Counted from the first letter of the stretch, positions 12,610 to 26,706 are shown. The stretch: 64,000 nt of DNA from Hirundichthys speculiger (GCA_018398805.1 JAGFBZ010000292.1:434001-498000); one strand, 5' to 3'. Program-made: numbers and translations. The notes: generated by a model from the sequence alone, not told the origin.

Positions 12610-13026
12610 TTTTCCTTTTAAATTTTCCGCCGCTAAATACACTTTTGCTGGCTGAAGTCCAAAGCCAAAATTGGTTGAGGGGACGGGGCCGCGCCCCGCG
12701 TTGAGGGGGTACTCCGAGGGCGATCTGTCGCTGCATTTACCTTTCACCACAGGGGGACAGACGGTGTGTCGTTGCATTTAGTTCCTAATCAGTCGTTGTC
12801 TGGGGGCCCCCCGATTGGTCGGGAGATGAACCACAAGTGCGGGGCCCCGTCCCACATTGAGGGGGGCCTCCGAGGGCGATCTGTCGCTGCATTTTCCTTT
12901 CACCACAAATACGACTATTCTGACATTTTTTTTAATTCCAAAATGTAATGAGGGCCCAGTTGTGGGCCCCCCTCTCCCTGGGCCCGGGACAGCAGACCCG
13001 TTTGTCCCCCCCTATCGACGGGCCTG

Positions 13027-14985
13027 GTCATGATAGTGAAACAGTCAGCATGATTCTCTCCGTAACTTCAACTCCCTTCAGTAACAGTAACGGGGTACAT
13101 ATGTCACTGGCCAACTCAGTCAGAGACATAAATCTATTTAATATTTTTAGCTAGATGGCTCTAAAGATGGAAAGAAAATACATCCAAAGGCAGAAAAGCC
13201 AAATATTTAAACTTGTACCATCTCTGTTTAAACATGCTATAATTCCAGCCAATCCTTCAATAGCAACTTTCATTTCATCGCATCAGTGTGGAGTCTTACC
13301 TACATTCTGCACTAAACAAAGCTTTTGAGACTGAAATCGCCATTAAGGTCACTAAAATGTCATACTGTGTTCAGGAACAGATACAGTTCAAGATGGAAGG
13401 ACAGATCAAATCCATGGAGATCCTCTAAAACTGGAGGACATGAAGGATCAAAGGCCGAAGAACTCAGCACCGAGAAACAGGGATCAAGCACGTAAACCAC
13501 AAAGACTTCATTCCCACAGATCGAAGGTCGAAGGTAAGAATAATAATTTCTGTGCTTATAATTTTGGTTGTCTCTTTAACATTTCTCAAATTAAATCAGT
13601 AAATATTACCATAGATGGATATCATTACGTAGCCTGGCTTAGCTTAGCTTACTCTACTCACTACATTATTTATTGCATCAGTAAACATTCAGAACTGATC
13701 AGAGTTGTTTTTAAATTAAATAAAATGACTGATATTTGAAAGTAAAAGGATCTCATTCAGAAACCTGAAGATAGAGATTAGTAAAATTACCATGACTACC
13801 ACAGATGGACGTCACTCATTTCTCCTGATACCATGGATGATAGTGACTCTAGAGTCAGGTGAGTATTCCTGCAGGTAACAGTACCAGGTTACGACTGGTA
13901 CTGTCACCTTGTGGATAAAAGTAGCACTATTTTCACAGTACTTGGGTGGTCTCTATTACTCACAGGAAATAGAAGAGATGTTATGATTCTTGTTTTTTTT
14001 TTCCCAGAGAACATTAAAATGTCAAAAAGAGAGAGTAAAGCTGCTCAACAAGAGTCTGGGAACGACATGGAATCAAGCACCAATATGACAAATACACGAT
14101 CTCATATTTTAAACTGCACATATTCATAAAAAGCTCTTTCACTGCCACTGCCCTTGATAGTAAAATTAAAAACTAATTTAGGTCAGAATTTAGTTGAAAT
14201 TAAGTTCTGCAGTTGATGTCCACAGGCCTGTTCATGTATAAAAGATAAACGCTGATGAAAGAAAGGATGACTGACACAGTAATTCTAAACCAAAAATTGT
14301 TTTATCAGCGTAATTTAGCTTGTTAAAATCCATCCATATACATCGATCCAATATACTCCCTTTTGCATTTCAGGTAAGGGAAAAAAGAAATCCCTAAAAA
14401 AATATTTTTACCATTTTTTAAATGTTTTCCCTCTTTTTCACACAACAAATAGCTTTTTTCGCAAGTTAAACTCTAATCTTGACGTTGTCCTTTTAGGATA
14501 GCTAATGAATAAAAGTTTCCATTAAGCAGGTTACATCCAATATTGCTGTGAAAATGCTCTCTCTACTGAAGAGGTTGCAGTTCTGTTCAAAGTGAGACCC
14601 AGCGTGACTGTAGAGGAGCCTGGTCGGCATTTGTTTTCATTCAATATTCATTATATAACAACACAGCTGAAACAAAGATGCACAGGCCTGACTCAGTGAA
14701 CCCTGCATGATTCAGTCTGTAGCCTCGAGTCACTTGTGCCTTATAAACACCATATTTCAAGTGTGGGAAAGCATTAGTGGTTAGTGCTGGTAAAAGCCGC
14801 TGGACGTCAGCGGTGGAGATGCTGCTTCAGTGGACAGAAGCCACATTGTGCTTGATAATGACGCTTCATGTGGGAAACACTGGAGATGTGGGGAAGTGCA
14901 TTCACGTTTACCACAGGAGACAAGCTGTGACCACGGACGGCTTAGTGTTTCACCACTTTAATGTCAGTAAGCTTTGTGAACTTAC
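13027..14985. other. Intronic sequence; no gene seen
   Basis: AT-rich with scattered short ORFs of no coding character (for example 13440-13739) and no clear repeat ends. Confidence 0.5.
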
Positions 14986-15054
14986 CTCGCTCTTTCTTTT
15001 CTTTGGAAAAGGAGTCAAACTTCCTGCGCAGAGACTTCCTTCGTTTGCGTATTT
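14986..15054 (-). CDS. arhgap6-like: Small basic exon of the same ARHGAP6/36-family gene
   Basis: 69-bp minus-strand exon with acceptor ..TTCTCCGCAG and a consensus donor G|GTAAG. The phase is 1 in and 1 out, so it contributes 22 whole codons: IRKRRKSLRRKFDSFSKEKK followed by ER. This lysine/arginine-rich linker matches the position and style of the RKKSLRKKLDSLGKEK stretch that follows the [10 protein letters not shown] motif in ARHGAP6. The two bases after the acceptor complete the Glu codon begun at 31162, and the last G completes a Glu codon with the exon at 3857. These exact phase joins are the main reason for calling such a short exon. The intron to the previous exon is 16.1 kb and contains the hAT/SUN element. 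Confidence 0.82.
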
Positions 15055-18000
15055 CTGCGGAGAATAAAAGAACAGTCATAATGAAGATAGCCTTTGGTGA
15101 TACAAGGGATATTGTGTACTTTTGTGGTATGAGATGTCTTTTCGTTTACGTGTATTACTGAGAACAATGGTCTGCAACAATTACTTGGATATCAAAGAAG
15201 CAAGACTTGTCTCAGCTGTCCATAAATGATCTGCTCTGAATGAACCTAATAAGCTCAATAAAGTCACATTAGGACACCGTCAACTCAAATTGCCCTCAAT
15301 ATGAACTTTTCTCTTCTGGCTCTTCTCCGGTTGTCTTTTCCTTCTGAGGGCTTGTGCCTCTTCCTCAGTTTTAAGAATAGATCAAACCATTTGAATAGAC
15401 AAGTCCTTGTTGTTTATTTGAATCGACCATTTATTCCCAATGGCTAGAAGTGAAACACAAAGGCTGGCGTATGTGTGAGAAAAGTTCAAAAAGAAAGATA
15501 AATAAATTGCAGAAGGTGTCTTTTCCTTTTTTCTTTCTATTTTTTCAGGACTTTTTTTCCTGTCAGAAATTCTCTTAAAATCTGCTCCTAGATTTCATAG
15601 GAAAATAATAAATAAAGCTTCTGCTGATGATAGAGATTTAAGACATGCAAATTAGATTTCATCAATCTGATTTTTTCAATTAGTGATCATTTAAGCGCTG
15701 ACATAAGCGTTGACAGTGCCACTTTCTACTACTTCATATTATGACTTGAGTAAAAAAGAAAAGAAGTTACAGAGAAAGTTGGTCATTTTTTGGAAAAAGA
15801 AAAAAAGACAGAAATTCTGGCATAAAAGAACATTTTATATTCTTGTCTTCATAAGTTGATACAATTTCATGAGGTCCTGACAAAATCTCTGTGACATGTT
15901 TTGGTCAAAATATTGTCATGATACAGTACAAAAGCTCTCTTTCCCTCTCACTGAGCAGGATGCCTCTTTGGAAAACTGTCATGCAGCTTTGTGCTACCCA
16001 CTTCCAAGATACAGAAAATACAGAACGATGTGAAATTGAACAGTTTGATCTACTTTTATACTACTTTTATATGAAAAACACTTACCGTAACTCCTCTAAT
16101 AAATGTTTCCTACCAAATAATAGCAGGACAAAATGAGAATGAAGCTAGCCCTAAATAACCATTTTCCATGGTAATTTGTAATTTTTATTTATTTGTTTAT
16201 GTTTTGATTAAATTTTTTTTTGGGGGGGTGACATCTTTACAATAGTACGTGTCTCTAATTGACTTATGATTACTGGTATGTTTTTAGCATCACTGCACAT
16301 ACTGAAGCCAACCTTACTTATTAACATGCAGATTTTGACAATGTAAGAAGCAGCGAAAAAATAGTTATAGCTAAATAATGATGTAAAACCACCTGAGATT
16401 ATAATCTGAGAGAATAAAACTAGTAGAGCAAGAGCAAGTCAAGGAACTACATCAATCTTGCTCTACACAAAGTATCTATTTTGTCTTTTTAAAAACTGAT
16501 CAAACTACTGTGAATTCAGGTGAAGAAATTCTGGTGGTTCTGCTGAGTTAAAGATAACAAAAGTTCCTCTGTGTTGCTTTTAATATTAATAGTGCCTTCA
16601 GCACTTTTATTTATGATTAATATTGTTACATTTTCCAGTCTGTAAAGCATTTTGTTGTATATTTTCTTGTGTTAAAAGTATTCTAAAAGTGATTTTATTT
16701 TCTTTCTCTTTTTCAACATTTCCTTTATAGAGAAAAAAGAAAAAGAAAACATTTAATCCATGGATCCTTGTCACTGATTTACACTGTGCAGGTTCACAGT
16801 ATCAGAGTGCATCTGCGCTGCAACACTTCTGTGTATTTGAAAAGTGTGAGGGTTCTGTTTTCATGATGGTCTACTTTCTTTTACGAGCTCAACATCCTCC
16901 ACCTCTGAAAGGGTTTACGTGGAGGAAGCCATTGTTATGGTTAGTAAAGCTGGTGTTTAGAGATTACTGATTCAGGGTTGGATCTATTCCCTATTTAGGA
17001 ATGAATGGGGTTACCCACACTGCAAATTTTGCTGTCCAGAGTACTTCTGTCACTAGCATGGAAATTATTTTCCACTTTCCTCTTACTCATAGGGGGAAAA
17101 AAATGGGGAAGGGAAAAAAGAGAGAAAAGAAGAAGACTTTGTGCTGTTGGGATAAAGGGGTCAAATTCCCATGACTGCAGGAAATTAAAGTTTATTTCCA
17201 AAGCTCACTGCTCCTCCCAGCACACACATGCTGCTGCCAGTTAAGGATGACCTTCTAATGAGTGGATGCTTCTGCACATGCATGACATGTGTCTATGATT
17301 CTATCATACAGGGGGTAATGTGACAAAAACACACAAATACAGAGACCCCCAAGTCCAAGAGTTAAACACTCACAACTTCTCCAAAAAAAAAATTGCGCCA
17401 TTATTAATGTTATTGGTGTTATTTAAACCGCATCTGAAGCTTATCTCAGATTGCGCGCAAGTAAATAACTGCAAATCAGTCATTTGAATCAAAACACTCC
17501 ATCTGGCTTTGCGAGGATTTAGAGAGCGGGCACGATGGCAGTTTAAGACTTAATGAAAGATCAGCTGAGACTGTGAAGTACCAACTTCTCCTGAGAGTTT
17601 CCTGAACTAATAGAAAAATATTTTAAGTTGGTCTGAATATAAGCCGCACCCAGTATTTATTTCACATTTGTCTGGCAGAAAAAGACATCCATGCTTAAAA
17701 TGCAAGACAAAAAAAAAAAAAATCAGTAAGAAGATGCATAGACCACAGTAGTCATGCATTGACACATTTGTTACAAGTTGCATTTGTTCTACGATCCATA
17801 ACTAATCAAAGGCTGGCCCACATTAAAAGAATTTGAAACTCTTGACAGATTTTCAAAATGTTGGACCATGTGCAGAAAAAAAAAGACATGTGTGCAGAGC
17901 TGTGATGTGTCTCAGAGAGAACCACCACACACAAAAAGGTTGTGTTTAAAAATAACCAGTCCCAACAGTGAGCACAGGAAATCGCACAAAATCTCACAAA

Positions 18001-18389
18001 AGCAGCTGTAGTGTAAGCAAGCATGCCAGATGACAAGCAACAGGAAATAGTCACACTAGCGTTTGAATTGTTTTTATCCTAAACATCACGATTGAAAAAA
18101 AGAAAATAAAAGAGAAGGGTTTGGATAAAGTATTGAAGTTGATATGACCAGGGTCACATGCTAAAAAAGAATAAAATTCTTCATGAAAGTCACAAGCCTT
18201 TTGTACATTTTGGTGTGTCTCAGGTGTCTTTTTCATTGGTAATTCTGTATCAGCTTATCTCCTGATTGGTTATCATTACGGTCCTTGTGTGATATTGGAT
18301 ATTTATGATTTTGAAGTAATCTGTCATGTATAGAACAATCAAGATGATCGGGACCTATGATTGTTCAAAAGGGAGAATTGGAGCCAGTA
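15055..18389. other. Intronic sequence; part of a common fish repeat at about 17630-17690
   Basis: No gene. TATAAGCCGCACCCAGTATT at about 17639 belongs to the dispersed 'ataagccgc' repeat also seen at 28270-28415. An A run is at 17708-17721. Confidence 0.45.
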
Positions 18390-19573
18390 TCAGCCTCTGT
18401 TATCATAGTGTATAGCTGGCTTAAATGGTTTCACTCATATCTTACTGGCTGCTCACAATTCATCCAACTCAAAACCTTCACCTCATCCCCCGCCCCCATC
18501 ACCTCTGGTGTGCCCCAGGGGTCACTCCTGGGCCCCCTGCTATTCATAATCTACCTAGTCCCACTTGGCAGTATATTCTGAAAATTTGGTATTCACTTTC
18601 ATTGCTTTGCGGAAGACACCCAGCTCTATCTATCCAGTAAGCCCGATCCCTCTCTTCCACCATCCCTTCTTTTCCACTGTCTATCAAAATTAAATCCTGG
18701 TTCACCTCCAACTTTCTCAAACTTAACAGTGATAAAACTGAAATTCTCCTTGTCGGCACAAAATCCATTCTTTCAAAAGCCAGTAATTTCTCCCTCACTA
18801 TTGACAATACCACAGTGTCTCCCTCCCCCCAAGTTAAGAGACATTAACAATATCACCCGCTTTGCCGACTTTCATTTACGTTCATCTATAAATCGCTTCT
18901 GTACTGCCCTCTCACCTCACAAAGCTGCCATCTTGGTCCATAGCCTGGTAACCTCAACAATCGATAACTGCAACTCCCTTCTGTTTGGCATCCCTCAAAA
19001 ATCCCTCCATAAGCTGCAGCTGGTTCAGAACGCTGCAGCTCCTATCACTGGCATCCCTTTCTCCCACCACATATGCCCTGTCCTCCAAGAACTTCACTCG
19101 CTTCCTGTTGGCGCAAGAATTCAGTTTAAGATACTTCTATACACTTTCAAAGCAATACATAACCTCGCCTCTCCCTATCTTTCAGAGCTCCTCCACATCA
19201 ACATCCCCTCCCGCTCCCTCAGATCCTCCTCCTCTCTGCACCTTTCTGTGCCCCCTGCCCGTCTCAGTACCATGGGGAGCAGGGCCTTCAGTCGCTCTGC
19301 TCCCAAACTTCGGACCTCCCTCCCCCCGGACATCAGCAACCTTGAATCCCTTCCAGTTTTTAAATCACGTCTCAAAACCCATCTGTTCCGTGTTACATTC
19401 CATGTCTAATCATTCTGATCCCTGTTTTTATTACTACTGTTTTTATTATTACTATTATTACTTCCTTATAGGACCAACATTTTCTTGTTGTTATGCTTTG
19501 CATATTTTATTCATGATTTCAATTGTACAGTGTCCTTGGGTGTAAGAAAGGTGCTTTTAAATAACATTTATTA

Positions 19574-19604
<31 letters not shown>

Positions 19605-19610
19605 ATATAT
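18390..19610 (+). mobile_element. 5'-truncated L2/Rex-like LINE with reverse-transcriptase C-terminus, decayed
   Basis: Reading across frames gives WFHSYLTGCSQFIQL, then GVPQGSLLGPLLFIIY, then a changed catalytic box (CFAEDTQLYLSS instead of YADDTQLYLSS), and a 226-codon open stretch (18729-19409) with NNITRFADFHLRSSINR, HKLQLVQNAAAPI and PVFKSRLKTHLFR. This is the standard C-terminal half of non-LTR reverse transcriptases of the L2/CR1 side. It ends in a TTA/TTATT microsatellite tail (19567-19610). Frameshifts and the lost Asp mean it is dead. It lies in the 16-kb intron, opposite to the host gene. Confidence 0.85.
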
Positions 19611-19879
19611 CAAATGGCAGCAGCCGTTAAAATACAGCCATAACCTCCATCACTGATTCTCACAACTGATTATGTCAAAAGCTTCTAAATTGTGATAACA
19701 AGACACAACAAAGTTTTTGTTGCGTCAACCAATTTTTTGCTCAATTCAAAAGGTGGTCAACTTTCTATCTAAGCCCTTCCATGACTATTTATGCAGCTGC
19801 ATTGCTCTAGCAGTTCCCTTTTTTTTTGTCGGAACACACTATTATCTGGACTTCTCAATATGGAGATGAATAAGCATTT

Positions 19880-20240
19880 GAGAAGAAGGAAAGATATCTG
19901 GGCATCATGGTGGCTTGGTGGTTAGCGCTGTTGCCTCACTGATAGAAGGTTCCTGGTTCGAACCTCGGCAGGGGCCTTTCTCTGTTCCTCTTTCTTGCGC
20001 GGGTTTCCTCCGGGTACTCCGGCTTTCCCATGGTCCAAAGACCTGCATGTTAGGTTAATAAGCGGTTTTAAATTGCCCGTAGCAGTGTGTGTTTGGTTGT
20101 TCGTCTACATGTGGCCCTGTGATGGACTGGCGACCTGTCCCAGGTGAACCCCTGCATTTCGCCTGAGGAGAGGCTCCAGCAGATCCCCGTGACTCTGCAT
20201 AGGAATAAGCGGGCATAGATAATGGATGGAAGCAAGGAAG
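19880..20240 (+). mobile_element. tRNA-derived SINE, near full length
   Basis: Pol III A-box-like GTGGCTTGGTGGTTAGCG and B box GGTTCGAACC lie 40 bp apart. They are followed by the conserved body (GGGTTTCCTCCGGGTACTCC, AGGCTCCAGCAGATCCCCGT) and the tail GATAATGGATGG. This family recurs at 61685-62012 (plus), 36990-37325 (minus) and as fragments at 6.2, 39.7, 40.0 and 49.0 kb. Confidence 0.75.
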
Positions 20241-23200
20241 GAAGGAAGCCTTGCTGAAAGATGAAGGATGGATGTAAAAGTAATAAGTGAAAGATTAAAT
20301 CAGAGAGAAAGAACCATTTAGTTTGGAGTCCCTATAGGACAGCTAGTTGGAGAAAAGGGCATGAGAACAAACTCCAGACCAAACCAAAGAACAGCAAAAT
20401 CTGTTGCAACACTACCAGCATGTTTCACAAAGCACTCCTTGGCAACACTTTTATGTGTCTGCACACAGAGCATAAAAACTACCTTATTATGTAGGCACAA
20501 ACTGCAGAGTCTTCATGCCATGAGTTCTCTCAGTTCGAGGGAAAATAAGCAGAAACTCGGGGAACGTGAGATGTAACATGAGGTATAAATAACTGTTTGG
20601 AGACAGAGCGGTAAAACCAAGAGGAGAAGAAACCCAGCTGAGAAAAGGCAACCGAACCCCAAAAGAAGACAAATCAGGAGGAGGGAGCGTGGCAGGAGGT
20701 GATGCCTGGACCGCGACAGAGTGCAGAGATTTCAGCCCAGGGGAGAAAATGAGAGAAAATATTCCCACACTCACAGAGAGCTTTGTGTGGGAGCTAGGCA
20801 CAAGGAACCAGTCTGTTCCTCAGCTGATGTCTAGAAAGTTGCAGGAAAAATAATGTGTTATTACACGTTGTTGGTCTGTTTGCCTCTGTCCAACAAAAAT
20901 GTTCAGCACATCTGTATTCTTTGAAGAACACTGTATGAAGCTGCAGCAGAAGATGATAAACAGAACATACAAATAGTAGCAGCAGCTCACAGAATGGCAT
21001 CCGTTCATATTAACAGTGTAAAGTATAGTGAAGAAGACACTTAAAAATAAATGACGACGAGGAGCAGTGAGCGTGTCTGTCATCCAAACGTGTTTTAAAA
21101 GTATATGGAAAGTCTGGAGTGTTTCAGTTGTGCTTTTCACATAATTATAGCAGCTGAAACTCTTTTATGAACTAACTCCTGAAACAAATCTGAAACAACA
21201 TTTAAATATTGTTGGGCAGAAGTTAATCTGCACTGATGTCTGAGTTCCATTCGTGTTGAGTAATGGTCATATTCTCAACCATCACTGACAGTTTATCAGC
21301 ATTCATTTAACCAACAATTTTTTTAACCAGAAATTAGTTAGAAAAGCTTATAAAGCTTATAAAGTAATGTAAAGAATATTTTAAGCATATCAAGTGATCC
21401 ATACATGATTAATGCCTCAGAATGAAGCCTTGCTCTTGCAGCAGACCAGCGTATCTGTACTGAGCTGTCAAAGCTACATGCACTCAGCTGGAGATGCAGA
21501 AACATTTTGTTTCAATTTTCTGGGGGACACAGAGACATAACTTTGCATCAATCCTTTTTTTCTCCCCATTTCTTTCCATTATGGCCCGCAACATTTGGAA
21601 AACAGTTCCCGGAGCTGCAGTGTCATATGTCATGTACTGTTCATCTGATGTTGCTTATTTTTAAACCAACAGGACAATGATATGCTCATCCTTCCCATTT
21701 TTCTATTTAACTGAACCCTGACATGACAGGAAAACAACATTCATGTATCTGTAAAGATTTTTAAAATTGATTTGAAAAGCATGGTGAGAGAAAGAGAGAT
21801 GGAAAGATTTCCTGAAAGCAAAGAGAGCAGAGAGTCTCACAGGATGCATCATGTTGGAGAAACAAACGTTTCTCTCATCACTGACTGTCAAGCTCGATGG
21901 CTTTAAGCATACACATGCTCCCATGAGATGCTCATTTCCAAACATGTTGTGCTTTACATCGTAAGGACTGATCTCTGACTTTCATCACACAAACCTTTCT
22001 GGAAAGCTGTGGGAAACCAGAAGACTTCCTGGAAAAACATACATTTTGGTCTGTTTTGATTGTTTTATAAGTATATTGTGGTCTGTCAAACAGACATCTT
22101 GATCGGAGAACTTGTTTGCAAAACATTAAAATAAAATACTGCCCAAAAGTGGAAGACATTAGTTTTATTTTTTTTTACCAAAAGCCATCCAGGAAATTTT
22201 GTTTTGGGTCATAAATTCTTCCACCAAGCCCACGTTTAAATATTCTGATGTTACTTTTCTATGTTCACAGTCCAAAATGGGTTCAGGTCAGATCAGGTCA
22301 GTCACGTCCCACCCTTGTGGGACCAGCATCAAGTTGTTGTTTGGAACACAGTGTCTCTCTTTAAGATAAAAAACTTTCCTTTTTGATAAAGCCCATCATT
22401 CAAGCTGGCTTGGCTTTAATTATGCTGCTACAGGCCTGGGTTACTGGAGAACGTCTCTTGATGCACTGAACACTTTCCTCATTTCTTTACTACTCAATTA
22501 TGTATTGAATATGTTCAAGTATGCACCACATATGCCATTATTTCTACAATTAACTTTGCATTTCTCTCTTTTTTCATAGTAAGTATCCTGAGACAAAATA
22601 TCTTTGTGTTAGTTGGCCTTTCTTTCGTGTCCTCTCTTTTTCTCCTCCAACCAGTTCAGGCACATGGCTGCCCTTCATGAGGATGGTCCTGCAAGATATT
22701 TCCTGATTATTTGGAATCAATCCTTTTGATCTTGCAAAGAATCAAAACAGGGGGTGAAGATTTAATGCAGTCTGTTCAATTACTTGGCTAGGTTAGTTTT
22801 TAATTGAAATTATATGAATTTAAATAGGAATGAACTGGATTATAAATGTATTACGAAGAATTTGATTTAATTGGAATATAATTGGACTCAATCGGATTGT
22901 ATTTAACTGGACCCTATTGGGTATCTCAAGGCACTTATTTGAAATTACTTTTGCTGTGAGTTAGCACTGTACCAAAAGCTGAAAACCTAAGAAGAAAAAT
23001 CTCCAATATTAATGTTACATGCAAACATATGTAACATTTTGCTTCCAGTGTCAGGTGTGACCCTGCAGTACAAGAATGACTAAACACCATCTTGGGATTT
23101 AGGCTCAGTTCTTTATACAGAAGTGTTTCAAAACAGATCCATTTCCAGAACAGATATACTGACATTTTCCTTTAGAGCTCGCTGGCATAACCACATAGTC

Positions 23201-25164
23201 AATCAGCTTCTACTGGACTCTAACAAAGCAGGAGCAAAAGCAGGCCCAAACCATATTACTACCACCACCATGTAAAACTGATGGGATGAGGTTCTCATGC
23301 TGGAATTCAGAGTTTTCCTTTTTCCGAACACATCCCTTCTCATTTCAGCTAATTAAAGCTATTTTCATCATATATCTTCTCAAGACAAGTTTTTGAAGCA
23401 CTTTTAACATGAGCAGCAAACAAGTTAGTGTTCACCACCTCCTGATGGGAGGCCCATAAAATTCACATTAGCAAATGTAAGAGAGGCCTTTAGGGCATGA
23501 TCCGACTGTATTTTTGGCATATATTATGACGTCAGGCCTCCTGAGTGAAATGTTACTACTACTAGCTCTGGGGTAAGGACCAAAAAGAAAGACTCTGTGG
23601 ACAGACAGAAATAAATATACTGACTTTTTCTGTACAGACCAAGTTGTGTATAGAAAACCACATTTGGAAATCCTCATAACCACAACAGCCCATGCAGATA
23701 AACTGATGATGACCGGTCAAACTAATCCAGTCTGATATTTGCAAATAACAATCCAGGCAATCTGTTATCTTTGCATACTTTTCATACTTTTGCAACTTGT
23801 GTAAAAAAAAAAAAAAACATCGGCTTCTCCTTTAGAATACTGGTGTTATCACCCTGATGCTTAAATATCCATCCTCACAATGAATGCATTTCATTTTCTT
23901 CTCTCAGAAATAAGATAAACCATTTATTTGCGAGAACTGCTCAGATCAACTTTAAGTTGAATGCTTTGAGAGCATGAAGATATCAAATGGCTGCATTCCC
24001 CATTTAAAATGTTCTGTTCTTGGGAATGCTGAATCCCACAGAGCGGTCAGTGGAAACCATAAGTACACTGGCCTCTAACAGAAAGAAGTTGAGTAGGTTG
24101 GGGGGTTAATTATCCTATGAGAAGACAACAGCATGGGAAGGAACATTGAAGTCTGAGAAAAGCAGCTTACATGCCCAATGATCTCGAAGGACCAACATCC
24201 AACAAGAGACCCCGCACACACACATATACGTGCACACACACACCACTTCTCAATCAGCTGCCTATTATAGCATCTGACTCCTGAACTTTGTGACCTCGGC
24301 AATTCCTCCTACCTCAATAAACACAAAGGAAAACCTCTCTGTCTGCAGCCAAAGTGTATGAGATGTGTGAAGAATTTGCAGTGTACAACTATCCAGCTTT
24401 ATCAGCTGGATTTAGTACTTTAAAGTTCAGACAGATCAAGGAGTTGCACAGAATGTTTCAAAGGATGTAGTAATCCAGAGGCACGAGGAATGTCTGCACA
24501 AGTAAACATCAGCAGGAGAGTTGGTTTACTAATGTTAACAGAGATTAACCTAACAGTTAAGGTCCGATTTTCAAATATGAAAACTGCACAGGAAGCATAA
24601 AAAACTTGTTTTTAGTGGCATTTCTCTTTTGTTTAACATTTATTAGATAAAAGGCCCTCTGGTAGGCTGTGTAGCTTACATAAGAATAGCTTTGAAAACA
24701 TTTAGTCACCATTTCTAAGAAGAAGATTAGAGAGAACAACAGTAAGTCAGACATATTATGGTTCAAATGACTGACCAGTTTCATGTTTGCCCATGAGGGC
24801 TGAGATAATTACTGCAGGGTCAGTGACAGATTCATCTTAAAGTTTTGGTTATATTTAAACACGTAACTAGCAGGTGTGTTCTGCCCCGTGGGTGACCTTT
24901 AGAGTTCTGAGGATGCTTTTGCATTTTCTTACAGAAAACCCTAAAGAATGTGCTGAAACATAGTGCCACACCCATATTTGTCCAGAGATTTCTATTTTCC
25001 AAACTTCCTGGTTAGAACATCTAAATCGCTGCTAATGCTTGTGACTTTCTGTAAATTATTTGGTGTATACATCATTGCTTTATTCATTACCAACTTGTTA
25101 TCCAGACAAAGGCTGTGGGATCAAAACAATCATGATGCAGTGTTGTTCTGCAATAGATAAAAAA

Positions 25165-25200
<36 letters not shown>

Positions 25201-26272
25201 AAGATTAACAAAAAAAATCACTTGCTACAGACAAAATAAGCCCTCTGCCAAACAAAAAATACAGTACTAACATTAATGTTAACGTTCATGTCAGGGCTGA
25301 AGATAAAATGACAAATTATTGTCGCTATCAGGTCATTTCCAAGCCAAGGCTCAAACTTATGACCGCATTTGGAGTTGAGATGTTGAAAAATTGCTTTATT
25401 TCCATAAGTGGCGTTGTTTCTTTAATGGTATTTAATTTAAAAATAAAATGTCCTTTCAGGTCTTTTCTCAACTCCCTGTGAGATTATTTCTGTGCCCACA
25501 GCAGACGAGCCGAGCCAACACGTCTTCCTCTCATGCTGTGAGAAGAGCCTTTTTTAGACAGCAGTAAAACAACAGCCCTGGTTGTTGCTTTACATAATGA
25601 ACATGACCTAACCGTGCATGAATTTGCAAAGTTGGCCCCATACATATCACCACTCAGTGAAAAAAAAAACTAAAAAATTGGCCAACTCAGGCTTATCTTT
25701 GACATTAACATGGATGAATAAACAAATCCCGTGCATGCTTTTCCCTCTCCTTATCATACCTAACTGCCCGGATTTATACACATGAAAAGGCTGAATTAAG
25801 TGAGCATTCCAGGGTATCTTGTTTCTCTTCCTGCAAAATCCAGTCAGCCAAAGTAACCCAAGTTAACTGCCTCAACTAGTCAAGACTTGGCTCTCCTGCC
25901 TACAAGCCACCTTACCGATAAGCAAAATAGTTGACAGTGAATTATAAAGGTGTCACATTGATCAAGAAACTTTAAATGCTGGAGCCATCGTCCCTGATGT
26001 GTACCGTTGTCCTTTTAGCTTTGGCGTAGTGCTTAAAGCAACATGAAACACTGTCCCACTGACATACAAATGAGTCCATGACAAATGAAGGTCCATGATA
26101 AGTGGTGTATTTGTTATATTCTCAATCCATTCTTAATTCATGAAATTAAAATTTACTACAGACAATTTAGCCTAGGAGGCAACTATGGTTTGGATTATGC
26201 AACGTTCATCGTGCACAGATTGTGGTGCTGTTAAGACTAAGTGGCCTGCTGTCTCATACTTGGTGTTCACAC
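20241..26272. other. Intronic sequence; microsatellite only
   Basis: Six kilobases without a recognisable gene or element. Features: an A run (23802-23816), short CA tracts near 24214-24241 and an (AT)n microsatellite. Short ORFs on both strands look random. Confidence 0.5.
25166..25197. repeat. (AT)n microsatellite
   Basis: About 15 AT units between two A-rich runs. Confidence 0.9.
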
Positions 26273-26280
26273 TACATAAC
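26273..26280. repeat. 8-bp target-site duplication, left copy (TACATAAC)
   Basis: Identical to 30664-30671 and directly abutting the terminal inverted repeat. Eight base pairs is the hAT superfamily duplication length. Confidence 0.9.
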
Positions 26281-26706
26281 CATGGTTTGAATTACGGGGG
26301 AGCTAAGGGGAGCTCGGCTCCCCCGAGAGGGACATGAGCTCCTCTGAGAGCCGGCCCTGAGGCATTTAGGGGGAGCTCTAAAGAATTGTCCACTTTAAGA
26401 TATATTTTATTTTCACTACATTGAGGTTCCTGAAATAAAAAGAATAAACATGTCATGGCTGTGTGTGTTTATGTGCTATTTAATGTTCAATATTTCTAAA
26501 CATTTGCCTCAACTAGTTAACATAAATCCATATATTCCTGTTATGGCTGTGGCGACGCTGGAGGAGAATCGTTAGATTTACGTAGCCGCACATGAACTCC
26601 TCATTAGTGAATGGGTGGACTGAGGGGATTTTTGGTGGTATATTGTATTTGAAATTGAAGTAATGAACGTGAATGATATTTGGCTTATCCTCAAATTATA
26701 TTGAAA

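Larger units (their letters stand above)
11504..13026 (-). mobile_element. Internally deleted hAT transposon keeping the transposase N-terminal exons
   Basis: The ends read inward CAGGGCCGTTTCTAG (from 11504) and CAGGCCCGTCGATAG (from 13026, minus), 11 of 15 matching, followed by G/C-rich subterminal sequence on both sides. I found no 8-bp target duplication (flanks TCAGTCTC and GTCATGAT), so one boundary may be altered. On the minus strand it carries three spliceable exons of a hAT transposase N-terminus, then AATAAA (about 11600) near the 3' end. The rest of the transposase is absent, so it is non-autonomous. A block of about 40 bp (12712-12751) recurs 156 bp away (12868-12907) in the 5' end, suggesting a local tandem duplication of promoter or subterminal sequence. 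Confidence 0.75.

Noticed and set aside
18985..19545. 186-codon plus ORF overlapping the LINE
   Set aside because: It is an alternative frame of the reverse-transcriptase C-terminus, which reads properly in the 18729-19409 frame.
19965..19974. B box GGTTCGAACC as part of a tRNA gene
   Set aside because: The flanks do not fold as a tRNA and continue into the SINE body. It is the tRNA-derived head of a SINE.
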